In this document: one piece after another, positions 16,052-25,542 of the stretch
How positions within the stretch are numbered: position 1 is the first letter of the stretch
How the letters are laid out: each line of letters opens with the position of its first letter
Source of the DNA: an uncultured Collinsella sp.
Lineage (GTDB): Bacteria; Actinomycetota; Coriobacteriia; Coriobacteriales; Coriobacteriaceae
Length of the DNA stretch: 63,451 nt
Assembly (NCBI GenBank): GCA_900757495.1
Contig: CAAENX010000015.1
Coordinates: 1 to 63,451, forward strand
Direction: 5' to 3'
Program-made: the position numbers and the translations under genes
The notes under the pieces: generated by a model
What the model saw: only the letters and a program-made list of their open reading frames with translations
The model's database searches: none
What the model was told of the DNA's origin: nothing

Positions 16052-17239
16052 CTAGTACTTCCTCCACACCATCTTGTCCACGACGCCGGTGTAGCTCTGG
16101 ATGATCTTGACCACCTTGGTGGACACGGTCTCGTCGGCGTAGTCGGGCACGGGCGCCTCGGGAAGCGACCCCTCCGCGTCGAGCTCGACGGCGGTGTGGA
16201 CGGCCTGCAGCAGGCCGCGCTCGCTGATGCCGGCCAGCGTGAAGCAGGCCTTGTCCAGCGCCTCGGGGCGCTCGGTGGAGGTGCGGATGCACACCGCCGG
16301 GAACGGGCGGCCGATGCTCGCGAAGAAGCTGGACTCCTCGGGCAGGGTGCCGGAGTCGGACACCACCGCGAAGGCGTTCATCTGCAGGCAGTTGTAGTCG
16401 TGGAAGCCCATGGGCTCGTGCATGCGCACGCGCGGGTCGAGCTCGAAGCCGGTGGCCTCCAGGCGCTTGCGGGAGCGCGGGTGGCAGGAGTACAGGATCG
16501 GCATGTCGTACCTCTCGGCCAGCGCGTTGATCGCGGTGAACAGGCTCGTGAAGTTGGCCTCGGTGTCGATGTTCTCCTCGCGGTGGGCCGAGAGCAGCAT
16601 GTAGCGCTTGGGCTCAAGGCCGAGCTCGGTAAGGACGTCCGACGCCTCGATCTTCTCAAGGTTGGCACGCAGGACCTCAGCCATGGGCGATCCGGTGACG
16701 TAGGTGCGCTCGGGGGCGCAGCCGGTGTCCTTGAGGTAGCGGCGGGCGTGCTCGGAGTAGGCCAGGTTGACGTCGGAGATCACGTCGACGATGCGGCGGT
16801 TGGTCTCCTCGGGCAGACACTCGTCCTTGCAACGGTTGCCGGCCTCCATGTGGAAGATGGGGATGTGCAGGCGCTTTGCCGCGATGGCGGACAGGCAGCT
16901 GTTGGTGTCGCCCAGGATAAGGAGCGTGTCGGGTTTCACCTGCACCATGAGCCTGTAGCTCGCGGCGATGATGTTGCCCACGGTCTCGCCCAGGTCGGCG
17001 CCCACGGCGTCCAGGTAGACATCCGGGTCGGCGAGCTCCAGGTCGCGGAAGAAGATGCCGTTGAGCGTGTAGTCGTAGTTCTGCCCGGTGTGCGCCAGCA
17101 GGCAGTCGAAGTGGCGGCGGCACTTCTTGATGACCTCGGACAGGCGGATGACCTCGGGGCGGGTGCCCACGATGATGAGGAGCTTCAGGCGGCCGTCATC
17201 TTTAAATCGAACCGTTTGATCTTCTACCATATTTGTCAT
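16052..17239 (-). CDS. capG: UDP-N-acetylglucosamine 2-epimerase family, CapG/FnlC-like
   Basis: 395 residues, full length for the non-hydrolysing 2-epimerase family. Motifs: GTRPEVIRLSEVI near the start, GDTNSCLSAIAAK, HMEAGNRCKDECLPEETNRR, SAHREEN and SDSGTLPEESSF. With capE and capF in the same operon it most likely converts the CapF product to UDP-N-acetyl-L-fucosamine, rather than making ManNAc. Last gene before the operon terminator. Its base composition is clearly richer in GC than the neighbouring glycosyltransferase genes. Confidence 0.88.
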   Translation of the reverse strand: MTNMVEDQTVRFKDDGRLKLLIIVGTRPEVIRLSEVIKKCRRHFDCLLAHTGQNYDYTLNGIFFRDLELADPDVYLDAVGADLGETVGNIIAASYRLMVQVKPDTLLILGDTNSCLSAIAAKRLHIPIFHMEAGNRCKDECLPEETNRRIVDVISDVNLAYSEHARRYLKDTGCAPERTYVTGSPMAEVLRANLEKIEASDVLTELGLEPKRYMLLSAHREENIDTEANFTSLFTAINALAERYDMPILYSCHPRSRKRLEATGFELDPRVRMHEPMGFHDYNCLQMNAFAVVSDSGTLPEESSFFASIGRPFPAVCIRTSTERPEALDKACFTLAGISERGLLQAVHTAVELDAEGSLPEAPVPDYADETVSTKVVKIIQSYTGVVDKMVWRKY

Positions 17240-17241
17240 TT

Positions 17242-18243
17242 TTAACCTTTCTTAATTGTTTGTCTAAGTGAGAGGTCCGGCGGAAAGTTAAGCAGGCGCT
17301 TCGCAACCAGCTTCACGAGTACACCGATGTAATCCTTGGCGGGGTACAGCAGCTTACGCTCGATTAGCCGCTCATACGTCATATCGAGTTCAACGGTCTC
17401 AGGGTGTCTGAGCGGAAACGGGAGTTCGTAACCATCCATTGAACAGAACCGGTTCGTCATATCTAGCGAGAGATCATTGCCACCGTGCTCCGAACAGTCG
17501 TCAACACCAATATTCTCTATAAGGTTCACTGATGGGGCGATGCCAAAAAATCCGCCCGTCCTGAGGGTCCATGCCATATGGTAATCCCAAGAATAGTAAC
17601 GCCCAGTACGGCCCTTGTGTGCTTTCTCGTACTCCACGTTGAACAGCTGTTGGAGATAGAGCCGCCTCACCGAATACGTGTTACGAGCGCGCCTCATGTC
17701 CTCGGGAGTTGTCTTGTTCAGGTCAAAGTCGTAGGAAGATAGAAACTTGTCTCCCCATGATGCCCATCCACATGGCATAAGTTGTCGCGTAAAAATGTAT
17801 GAAGCATTATGTGGCGCTTCGTATTGCGATAGATAGTTAGTCCCGCAGATCCAGAGAATCTTATCATTGTCACGATAGCGCGCTAGCATTTCTGCACAGA
17901 ACGGGAAGAATGACAAAGAAGGTAGATTGTCGTCCTCCAAGAAAATGGCAACAGGCTCCCGCTCGAATACTCGCTTCGCGCCAAGTGCGATGTTTCCGTA
18001 TACCCCCCTATTCTCCTTTGCGTAGTCTCGCACAACCTCACAGTCCCAAGTAATAAGAGAGTCGACGCCACGCCTCACTTTGTCGACAGCGCGGCGTTCT
18101 GCCCCATCTCTCCCCTGGTCAGCAATGAGATAGAGCTTACTAGGCCGAACCTCAGCAAGTCTATCGAAAATCCTCTCAAGAGTATCGAGTCGTTTGAAAA
18201 TGAATACTGCGACAGGAATGTCGAACGTCTTGTCATCGCTCAA
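17242..18243 (-). CDS. Glycosyltransferase (GT-A fold) of the capsule operon
   Basis: 333 residues if started at the TTG at 18243, which follows AGGAG and overlaps the previous stop codon; the open frame extends upstream into the previous gene and is unlikely to be used. IPVAVFIFKRLDTLERIFDRL begins a nucleotide-sugar-binding GT-A fold and FLEDDNLPS supplies an acidic motif equivalent to DxD. The donor and acceptor cannot be told. Lies 2 bp before capG. Confidence 0.78.
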   Translation of the reverse strand: MSDDKTFDIPVAVFIFKRLDTLERIFDRLAEVRPSKLYLIADQGRDGAERRAVDKVRRGVDSLITWDCEVVRDYAKENRGVYGNIALGAKRVFEREPVAIFLEDDNLPSLSFFPFCAEMLARYRDNDKILWICGTNYLSQYEAPHNASYIFTRQLMPCGWASWGDKFLSSYDFDLNKTTPEDMRRARNTYSVRRLYLQQLFNVEYEKAHKGRTGRYYSWDYHMAWTLRTGGFFGIAPSVNLIENIGVDDCSEHGGNDLSLDMTNRFCSMDGYELPFPLRHPETVELDMTYERLIERKLLYPAKDYIGVLVKLVAKRLLNFPPDLSLRQTIKKG

Positions 18244-19477
18244 TGTACGTAGACTCCTTTCTGAATAGCTCAAGAGTGCGTGCGCATTGGTCCTTAGAGC
18301 CCTTGTGGTCGATGACATAAGTTTTCGCACGCAAGGAAAGTTGGTGCAGCTCTTCAGGATCCATCGCGAGAGCTCGATTTAAAGCCGCCTTAAGGCCTCC
18401 ATCCGTTGCATCGATGAAAAGACCTTCATAGTCTTCAGGCATTCCATCCAGCCTGTAAGCAACGGTTGGCACACCCGATGCAAGGTACTCCATCATCTTC
18501 GAGGGAAAACTAAACTTCGTGTAATCCCCTTCGTTCTTGCGCGGGTTAACGAGAATGGTGGCGCCATTGCGCAGGCCCTCAATCTCTTGGGACGGCAGTA
18601 CGCCCAGGTATCGCACCATAGGATTCTCAGACTGCAGAGCCGTCATCTCATTTGCCGCCTCGCCGTCACCGCAAACAACAAGACCGATTCCTGTATCGTC
18701 AAGCCCCTTAAATGCAGAAATTAACTCGCCTAACCCATAGCGGTATTGGAGCGTCCCTGTGTACAAGATATACCGCTCGGGCAGATCCCGTACGACGGCT
18801 TCAGGCTCAGAAGCGTCATGTTCGTCAGCAATGCCCTCGACAACGGCACACTTCGTCAAGTCAACTCCAAGGTAAGGAGCCATTGCAGCTGTCAAGGGGA
18901 CGTAGCAATCCATGCCCTTCATGCCTTTTGAAACAAAATGGTTCTTAAGCCTGTGCAAGAATCCCGTTCCACGGCTACCCAGCTCCATGTATTGAGGTAA
19001 ATCAGGAACGATAAGGGCGACAATGCTATTGGGAAATTTCTTTTTTGCGTGATGCAGCGCAGTCACAATGGGATAAGTGGCGGCATAGCCAACGAAGTAA
19101 AGTTGTTCACAGCTTCTGGGGTTAACCTTATCAATCTCAGAGCACAGCCTAGCAGCACGCGAGAACTCTTTTAAGACCGGTAGGTTAACGAAGCCAGGCC
19201 CAACATCTTCACCAGAAATTTCGGAATGCCGGAAGCTATATCGTGGAACGAAAATGCCGGAGTACCTCTTAGGGAAGGAACCGACGTATTCCGAGTTTAT
19301 AAGGTGGACGTTTTCAGTACCAAGGCATGAATCGTAACCTTTAACAAACTTCCACTGAAGATTATTCGCGGCGCTTTGAAGGCCGGACTTCGTAAGGCGT
19401 CTGATTTCATCTTCACGCTCGCGTGGAAATAATCCGCCGATAAAGTATAACGTTTCTAATTTTTTACTTTTCTTCAA
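18233..19477 (-). CDS. Glycosyltransferase family 4-like
   Basis: 414 residues from a TTG with GGAGAG upstream, placed inside the end of the flippase gene. The C-terminal half has the GT-B signature: YILYTGTLQYRYGLGELISAF, the acidic FPSKMMEYLASGVPTVAYRLDGMPE motif and GDGEAANE. The N-terminal half lacks a clear match. Probably adds a sugar to the lipid-linked repeat unit on the cytoplasmic face. Confidence 0.8.
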   Translation of the reverse strand: MKKSKKLETLYFIGGLFPREREDEIRRLTKSGLQSAANNLQWKFVKGYDSCLGTENVHLINSEYVGSFPKRYSGIFVPRYSFRHSEISGEDVGPGFVNLPVLKEFSRAARLCSEIDKVNPRSCEQLYFVGYAATYPIVTALHHAKKKFPNSIVALIVPDLPQYMELGSRGTGFLHRLKNHFVSKGMKGMDCYVPLTAAMAPYLGVDLTKCAVVEGIADEHDASEPEAVVRDLPERYILYTGTLQYRYGLGELISAFKGLDDTGIGLVVCGDGEAANEMTALQSENPMVRYLGVLPSQEIEGLRNGATILVNPRKNEGDYTKFSFPSKMMEYLASGVPTVAYRLDGMPEDYEGLFIDATDGGLKAALNRALAMDPEELHQLSLRAKTYVIDHKGSKDQCARTLELFRKESTYIER

Positions 19478-20795
19478 CGGGACTCTCCTCACTCCCCGCG
19501 GTAAGCCAGCGGTTTGCAATATGTTGAGCAATCAGGACAGGAACGAGCACAAGACCGTTAGCGTATACAACCGAGGCCCAACTGGTCACATACATGGACA
19601 GGATCGCTGAAACTGGATATTTTGCGATGGCACCGAGGCAATAGAAAATAACCTGAGGTCTCAAGCGATTCGTGGCGTTACCGAGGCACGTCTCAGAATT
19701 GGTTAACACAGTCGCGATGACGAGAAAGATGAGTGAAAAGGACTCGTAAAGCTTGAGGGTCGGCGCCTGTTCTTTTAGCCATATGCTAAGTATGGAATTG
19801 ATAAGCAGGCCGATAACGACCGTTCCCGCGGATGCGATTGCCGAGAGCCCCAAATACTTTCTATGCACGGAAAGGAGTCTACGTCTATTCCCCGACGCAA
19901 AGGAACTCGCCATGTCGGACCAGATGGGCTGAGCCATGACTCCGAAAAAGACAAGAATAAGATTGAAAACCCTATAAGCCACAGAGTAAGGAACGACGCT
20001 ATCGGAGCCGCAGAGAGAACCGATGAAGAGCTCGTTGGTCGACGACACGAAGAGCAGAGCAATCTGAATAACGAAGAATTGAATGCCGAGCGAGCCAAGC
20101 GAACGGAAGTAATCTGTCCTTACGTCCTTTAATCTCGGTGTATAGCCCTTGAGTTCGGTGGCGAAAATTACAAAACCAGCGGCGACTAGCGGAACCGATA
20201 GGGCGATTATCTCGACTACACACATGTACATGAACCGCTCGCCAGCCCCCGCCAGGGGAGGCGGGAAAGCTATGGCGACAAGGATTAGACAGTTGGAGAT
20301 AAGAAGGAGAAGCGCCGGAGCAGCGTTGCGCTGGACAGCGTAAAACAGAGAGTTCACGAGCTTAAGAACGAGCTGAAGCAAAGTACCTGCGATGACGACA
20401 ATCATACATGCGGTAAGATCACTTCTGCAGATTTCACTATCCCCAACGGAGAAGACAGAGTTCCAGGGAACGAAGGCAGAGACCGCCACGCCAAGGGGAA
20501 TCAGCGCGATCACGATCGCGCCAAGGAAAATAACCGACGATGAAATTACGACGCGGGCCCTTTCGGAATCACCTTTATTCAACGCGTAAGTCAAATCGTT
20601 GCGAAGTCCGTTGCCAATTCCGAAATCAAAAAAGGAAATCCAGTTCAACACAGAGAGAACGGTAAACCAAGCGCCGAGAACTGCATCGTTCGAGAAGAAC
20701 GACATCATAATGGGCGTAGAAATTAAAGATACAATTAAGGCAAGAACTTTGATGCACGCGTTTGCCGCAACGCTTAGTTTAAGATTATATTTCAT
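19464..20795 (-). CDS. wzx: Oligosaccharide flippase, Wzx-like
   Basis: 443 residues with about 12-14 hydrophobic helices spread along the whole length. The start MKYNLKLSVAANACIKVLALIVSLISTPIMMSFFSND and the phrase WISFFDFGIGNGLRNDL are typical of polysaccharide-transport (PST) flippases. It would move the undecaprenyl-linked repeat unit across the membrane. It overlaps both neighbours (wzy and a glycosyltransferase), so the set is co-translated. AT-richer than capE and capF. Confidence 0.85.
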   Translation of the reverse strand: MKYNLKLSVAANACIKVLALIVSLISTPIMMSFFSNDAVLGAWFTVLSVLNWISFFDFGIGNGLRNDLTYALNKGDSERARVVISSSVIFLGAIVIALIPLGVAVSAFVPWNSVFSVGDSEICRSDLTACMIVVIAGTLLQLVLKLVNSLFYAVQRNAAPALLLLISNCLILVAIAFPPPLAGAGERFMYMCVVEIIALSVPLVAAGFVIFATELKGYTPRLKDVRTDYFRSLGSLGIQFFVIQIALLFVSSTNELFIGSLCGSDSVVPYSVAYRVFNLILVFFGVMAQPIWSDMASSFASGNRRRLLSVHRKYLGLSAIASAGTVVIGLLINSILSIWLKEQAPTLKLYESFSLIFLVIATVLTNSETCLGNATNRLRPQVIFYCLGAIAKYPVSAILSMYVTSWASVVYANGLVLVPVLIAQHIANRWLTAGSEESPVEEK

Positions 20796-22050
20796 GGTCG
20801 CCCCTATAGCATTTAACGGAAGAGCGTTCCGAACTCTCGTTAGAGAGGGAGAGGAAGGAAAATACCAATATATAAGTCATGGCCGAAGCGGTATGCGGTT
20901 CTTTGTTGATTACTAAAACGAACAGCAAAGCGAGCATAATGCCTGCGGATAGAGGAAGACGCCGAGTTCCGATAAGGGCGTATAACGTAACCCCCCACAT
21001 CGCGAAACCAGAGACACCGAACGCGGCAAGTTGAAAGAAGCTCGTTGTCGTCAAAGAATCAATGGTTGGGGAGCCCGCTGCAATGGCAGAATAGGCCTCC
21101 AGGGCATCTCCGTAACCTAATCCCAAAACGGGGCTTGCGGAAAATAGGCTCCAGCACACACCAGGAGACTGAAGCCTCGTGAGCTTTGTGACGGCGTCAG
21201 CATCCCCCAGCTTCCAAAATAATGAAGGGTCAATCTGCATAAGCACGTTAAGAATTGTGGAGTAATTCGTAAAAGCCCATAAAACGAGGATGGCAATTCC
21301 AATCGCGATTGCCACACGACCTCGACCCCCGTTTTTCAGTAATCCAACGGCAAGGGCAAGTGGAAGAAGAAGATAGCCAGCTGTAGATCCAGTTGTGAAC
21401 AACGTTACGACCAACAAGGCCAATCTAGCTTTTGATGCATTTTTATTAACAATGAACTCAACGGAAATCGCAAGGAGTAGATAAGAAGCAAAAATACCGC
21501 TTTCCCAGAAAAAACCCATACTCTTGCTTGCGTCGATATACGCCTCAGCAAACTGAGAGACAATGAAGATGGTTTTGTAATGGACACCGTTGACGTTCTC
21601 AAACACGGGGAACGGTAAGTTTATCCCCAACCAATTTGTTGCAATCCAAACCAATAGAGACACACAAGAGGTGGCGCACATAAGCCAGACAAAAATATGA
21701 CAGAGACGAAGGGACCCCACCTTCCTGACACAAAGGTAGGCTAAAAGAATACAAACCATTAATGTCAAGGAATTCATGACATTTGAACTACTTAAATTGC
21801 CGATAGCAGAAAGCAAGATAGGAATCGTAAAGACAAGCGCACCGATCGTTAGCGCCGTATTGTTCTTATCCGCGTCAGAAAGCGTCAGCAGAAGAAAACA
21901 CGATAGCAGAGCAAACGGTAGGCATAGCGACGAAAAGCCTATCAATGTAGAAACGGCGCTGCAGCTATTGAGGCAAATTGAGAATCCGACGAAAGTCCCG
22001 ATTAACAACCAATCCAGCCTAATCGATAAGAACCGCCTAGCATAGTTCAT
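20785..22050 (-). CDS. wzy: O-antigen/capsule polymerase, Wzy-like
   Basis: 421 residues from the ATG at 22050, just after the capF stop; the frame extends upstream into capF. About 11 membrane helices. The large loop with GFFWESGIFASYLLLA and the conserved-type ASPVLGLGYGDAL resemble the periplasmic loops of Wzy ligase/polymerases. Wzy proteins vary greatly in sequence, so the call rests on topology, these motifs and its position next to wzx. Confidence 0.75.
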   Translation of the reverse strand: MNYARRFLSIRLDWLLIGTFVGFSICLNSCSAVSTLIGFSSLCLPFALLSCFLLLTLSDADKNNTALTIGALVFTIPILLSAIGNLSSSNVMNSLTLMVCILLAYLCVRKVGSLRLCHIFVWLMCATSCVSLLVWIATNWLGINLPFPVFENVNGVHYKTIFIVSQFAEAYIDASKSMGFFWESGIFASYLLLAISVEFIVNKNASKARLALLVVTLFTTGSTAGYLLLPLALAVGLLKNGGRGRVAIAIGIAILVLWAFTNYSTILNVLMQIDPSLFWKLGDADAVTKLTRLQSPGVCWSLFSASPVLGLGYGDALEAYSAIAAGSPTIDSLTTTSFFQLAAFGVSGFAMWGVTLYALIGTRRLPLSAGIMLALLFVLVINKEPHTASAMTYILVFSFLSLSNESSERSSVKCYRGDHEI

Positions 22051-22052
22051 TT

Positions 22053-23270
22053 TTAAACAACTTCGAAAAATGTATCTGGATTCTCGGGGTCGAAGGGCTC
22101 GTTGGCCCACATGACCGTCACGAGGTCCTCAGTGTCGGACAGGTTGGTGATGGAGTGCGTGTAGCCGGGGACCATCTCCACGGCGCGCATGTCGGAACCC
22201 GAGACGATGTACTCGTCGACGGGGAACGGGTTGCCATCGGCGTCCTCCCCCACCTTCCTCAGCTTGATGGAGGCGGTACCGGAGACCACCAGGAACCTCT
22301 CCCACTTGCTCATGTGCCAGTGGTTGCCCTTGGTGATGCCGGGCCTGCTCACGTTGATGGACACCTGGCCGCGCTCTGGCGTGCGCAGGAACTCGGTGAA
22401 CGAGCCGCGGTCGTCGGTGTTGGGCCTGAGGCTATAGGCGAAGTCCCCCGGCTCGTAGTAGGAAAGGAACGTGCTCCAGAGCTTCTTGGAGAAGGAGCCC
22501 TCGGTGAGGTCGGGCACCGCGAGCGTCTCGCGGCTGTCGCGGAAGCTGTCGAGCAGGTAGACGATCTCGCCCAGGGTCTTAACGTCGGTCTTAGGGACGT
22601 AGCAGAACTCGTCACCCTCTACCCTCTCGAGGCCCACGTAACCGCAGCGGTGCTCCTCGCCCAGAAGGGCGCCCAGCATCTCGCCGACGAGGTCGTCGAT
22701 GTAGAGGAGCTCGAGCTCCACGGAGGGGTCGTTGACGGTGTAGGGGCGGCCGTTGGCGATGGCGTCGCAGAAGGTCGCCACGGCGGAGTTGTAGCGCGGG
22801 CGGCACCACTTGCCGTAGAGGTTGGGGAAGCGGTAGATGAGCACGGGGGCGCCGGTGCGCTCCGAGTACTCGCGGAACAGGCCCTCCCCCGCGAGCTTCG
22901 ACTCGCCGTAGACCGAGCCCTCGAAGCGGCCCGACAGACTCGCCTGCGCGGAGCTGGAGAGCATGACGGGGCACTTATTCCCATAGTGCTCCAAGGTGTC
23001 CAGCAGCGTGGAGGCGAACCCGAAGTTGCCCTCCATGAACTCCGCCTGGTCCTCGGGGCGGTTGACGCCCGCCAGGTTGAAGACGAAGTCGGCGCGGGAG
23101 CAATGCCCGTCGAGCTCCTCGGGCGTGGAGTCGACGTCGTACTCCATGACCTCGAGGGGAAGGAGCGACTGGTATTTCGAGCGGCGGTCCTTGCCGTCCC
23201 TTATATTCTTCAGCGCGCAGCAGAGGTTCCTGCCCACGAACCCCTTCGCACCGGTTACGAGGACCCTCAC
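22053..23270 (-). CDS. capF: CapF-like bifunctional UDP-sugar epimerase/reductase
   Basis: 405 residues. Residues 1-280 are a short-chain dehydrogenase fold (VTGAKGFVGRNLCCAL, SSSAQASLSG, YGESKLAGE). Residues 290-405 form a cupin (GNHWHMSKWERFLVVSGTASIKL, with His residues for metal). This two-domain layout is that of CapF, which epimerises and reduces the CapE product on the way to UDP-L-FucNAc. Overlap of cytoplasmic steps with CapE and CapG in one operon supports it. Start ATG is 1 bp from the end of capE. High-GC composition. Confidence 0.9.
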   Translation of the reverse strand: MRVLVTGAKGFVGRNLCCALKNIRDGKDRRSKYQSLLPLEVMEYDVDSTPEELDGHCSRADFVFNLAGVNRPEDQAEFMEGNFGFASTLLDTLEHYGNKCPVMLSSSAQASLSGRFEGSVYGESKLAGEGLFREYSERTGAPVLIYRFPNLYGKWCRPRYNSAVATFCDAIANGRPYTVNDPSVELELLYIDDLVGEMLGALLGEEHRCGYVGLERVEGDEFCYVPKTDVKTLGEIVYLLDSFRDSRETLAVPDLTEGSFSKKLWSTFLSYYEPGDFAYSLRPNTDDRGSFTEFLRTPERGQVSINVSRPGITKGNHWHMSKWERFLVVSGTASIKLRKVGEDADGNPFPVDEYIVSGSDMRAVEMVPGYTHSITNLSDTEDLVTVMWANEPFDPENPDTFFEVV

Positions 23271-23271
23271 C

Positions 23272-24330
23272 CTACTGCACCGCCTCGTGCTCGCGGCCCT
23301 CGAGTGCCAGCTGCACGTACTCGGCGGTCTTGATCTTGGCGATGGTGCCCTCCACGTCGAGCCTCTCGGTGTTGTGGGAGGTGTAGGACTCGTCTGCCTG
23401 GGTCTCGACCTCGCCGTCCACGACGAACTTGTCGTAGTTCAGGTCGCGCGAGTCGCAGGCCACGCGGTAGTAGCCGCCCATGTCCTCGGCGCGCAGTCGC
23501 TCCTCGCGGGTCATGAGGGTCTCGTAGAGCTTCTCGCCGTGGCGGGTGCCGATGACCTGGGTGCCGACGCGGCCGAAGACCTCCTGGACGGCCTCGGCGA
23601 GGTCGCCGATGGTGGATGCCGGGGCCTTCTGGATGAACAGGTCGCCGGGGTTGGCGTGCTCGAAGGCGAACTGCACCAGGTCGACCGCCTCGTCCAGGTT
23701 CATGAGGAAGCGGGTCATGTTGGGGTCGGTGACCGTCAGCGGCTCGCCCTTGCGGATGCGGTCGATGAACAGCGGGATGACGCTGCCTCGCGAGCACATG
23801 ACGTTGCCGTAGCGGGTGCAGCAGATGGTGGTGCGGCCGGCGCCGTTGCGGGCGTTGGCGTAGATGATGGACTCCATCATGGCCTTGGACTTGCCCATGG
23901 CGTTGATGGGGTATGCGGCCTTGTCGGTGGACAGGCACACGACGCGGTCCACGCCCTCCTCGATCGCGGCGTGCAGGACGTTGTCCGTGCCGATGACGTT
24001 GGTGCGCACGGCCTCCATGGGGAAGAACTCGCAGGAGGGCACCTGCTTCAGGGCGGCGGCGTGGAAGATGTAGTCCACGCCGTGCATGGCGTCGCGCACC
24101 GACTGGGCGTTGCGGACGTCGCCGATGAAGAAGCGCACCTTGGAGGCGAGCTCGGGGGACCTCTCCTGCAGGCGGTGGCGCATGTCGTCCTGCTTCTTCT
24201 CGTCGCGCGAGAAGATGCGGATCTCGGCCAGGTCGGTGTTCATGAAGTGCTTGAGCACGGTGTTGCCGAACGAGCCGGTGCCGCCCGTGATCATGAGGGT
24301 CTTGTCTTTAAATGCGGAAGTGCCTGTCAT
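23272..24330 (-). CDS. capE: CapE-like UDP-GlcNAc 4,6-dehydratase/5-epimerase
   Basis: 352 residues. Short-chain dehydrogenase with MITGGTGSFGNTVLKHF (nucleotide-binding glycine motif), IFSRDEKKQDDMR and a catalytic STDKAAYPINAMGKSK region in which Met and Lys replace the usual Tyr-x3-Lys, as in the CapE/FlaA1 branch. Starts the UDP-N-acetyl-L-fucosamine pathway. Coupled closely to capF on one side and to the glycosyltransferase on the other (3 bp). Confidence 0.9.
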   Translation of the reverse strand: MTGTSAFKDKTLMITGGTGSFGNTVLKHFMNTDLAEIRIFSRDEKKQDDMRHRLQERSPELASKVRFFIGDVRNAQSVRDAMHGVDYIFHAAALKQVPSCEFFPMEAVRTNVIGTDNVLHAAIEEGVDRVVCLSTDKAAYPINAMGKSKAMMESIIYANARNGAGRTTICCTRYGNVMCSRGSVIPLFIDRIRKGEPLTVTDPNMTRFLMNLDEAVDLVQFAFEHANPGDLFIQKAPASTIGDLAEAVQEVFGRVGTQVIGTRHGEKLYETLMTREERLRAEDMGGYYRVACDSRDLNYDKFVVDGEVETQADESYTSHNTERLDVEGTIAKIKTAEYVQLALEGREHEAVQ

Positions 24331-24333
24331 AAA

Positions 24334-25542
24334 TTAATCCTCCACTAGTTGGGTAAGTAGTTTTTCGAGCTTGTCAAAGAACAGCTTCTTCGTGAAATAG
24401 CGCTCGTAATAAGCTTTTGCGTTATTGCCAAGCTGCCTTGTGTCGGAAAGTCCAGCAAATTGCGAGGCAATTCGTGCAAGACCTTCGGCATCTTCGATAT
24501 CGCAGCAGAAACCGCATTTGGCATCATCGATTACTCGTTTGGTTTCACCTGAAAGCGCTGCTAAAATCGGTTTTCCAGCGGCCATATAAGTTGTTACTTT
24601 TCGAGGAAGGGTGTACGTGGCCATGGGGCTGTCTTCAAATGTGACAACCATTGCATCGGAGGCACCGTAATATTTGGGCATATCCTCAATTGGCTTGCGG
24701 CCGTGGAACACAATGTTATCTAGGCCTAGTTCCGAAGCTCTCGATTTACATTGCTCCAAGCGCGACCCAGACCCAACAATATGAAAAACGAGGTTCTGAT
24801 CTTTCTGAGTAATACTGGCGGCTTCGACAATGGTTATAACGGACTGTGCTTGTCCCACATTTCCGGCAAACGTTAGATTGATTTTCGATGAGTCGTAGCC
24901 TTCGCAGGAGCATTTAGCACAGCTGGAAAAGGCGTCGTCAGCGTATTGAGGAAGGTATGCCGAGGGCTCACGATTAATTCCAAGACTGTTTAAAAAGTAT
25001 TCGTCAAACAAAGGTGAGGTAACGGCGATACGATCAGACTGCCTATAAATCCTTTTCGAGACAGCTTCCATCCATTTGTAAGGCAACGAGGATTCTGAAA
25101 AACCACCGGCCGTAAGACTCACTGGCCACAAATCAAAGCAATACAACAGCATCTTTTTATGATGCTTGCGAGCATAGACAAGACCGGGATCCACCTGCAT
25201 AACGGGTGAAAACTGATACCCAAGAACAACATCAAATTCTTCATTAAGCGTGCGAGCAAGCTGATTCGCGTTGTGCCAGAAAGAGATATAGTTCTTTACG
25301 CGATTGAGCGCACCAGTTTTTCTAGGTCGCAAGCTGGCGCGATAAATGGTCACGCCATTATGATGCTCAATCTGCTTATGTCCACTTTTATACTCTTCTG
25401 GAATATCGGAGTTGGGCATTCCAGTATTCGGCAGACCGGTGATAACAGAGACGCTATGCCCTCTATTTACAAGTTCCTCACATACATCAGAAGTGTTAAA
25501 AGGCTCCGGCCAATAGTGCTGACTAACAACAAGTATCTTCAT
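24334..25542 (-). CDS. Glycosyltransferase, WbuB/L-FucNAc-transferase-like
   Basis: 402 residues. GT4/GT-B enzyme: starts MKILVVSQHYWPEPFNTSDVCEELVNRGHSVSVITGLPN and continues NLTFAGNVGQAQSV and the nucleotide-binding acidic region VTFEDSPMATYTLPRKVTTYMAAGKPI. Enzymes of this subgroup often accompany capE/F/G (fnlA/B/C) loci and transfer N-acetyl-L-fucosamine; donor specificity here is inferred. It overlaps the sugar transferase gene by 1 bp, suggesting it adds the second sugar. Confidence 0.8.
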   Translation of the reverse strand: MKILVVSQHYWPEPFNTSDVCEELVNRGHSVSVITGLPNTGMPNSDIPEEYKSGHKQIEHHNGVTIYRASLRPRKTGALNRVKNYISFWHNANQLARTLNEEFDVVLGYQFSPVMQVDPGLVYARKHHKKMLLYCFDLWPVSLTAGGFSESSLPYKWMEAVSKRIYRQSDRIAVTSPLFDEYFLNSLGINREPSAYLPQYADDAFSSCAKCSCEGYDSSKINLTFAGNVGQAQSVITIVEAASITQKDQNLVFHIVGSGSRLEQCKSRASELGLDNIVFHGRKPIEDMPKYYGASDAMVVTFEDSPMATYTLPRKVTTYMAAGKPILAALSGETKRVIDDAKCGFCCDIEDAEGLARIASQFAGLSDTRQLGNNAKAYYERYFTKKLFFDKLEKLLTQLVED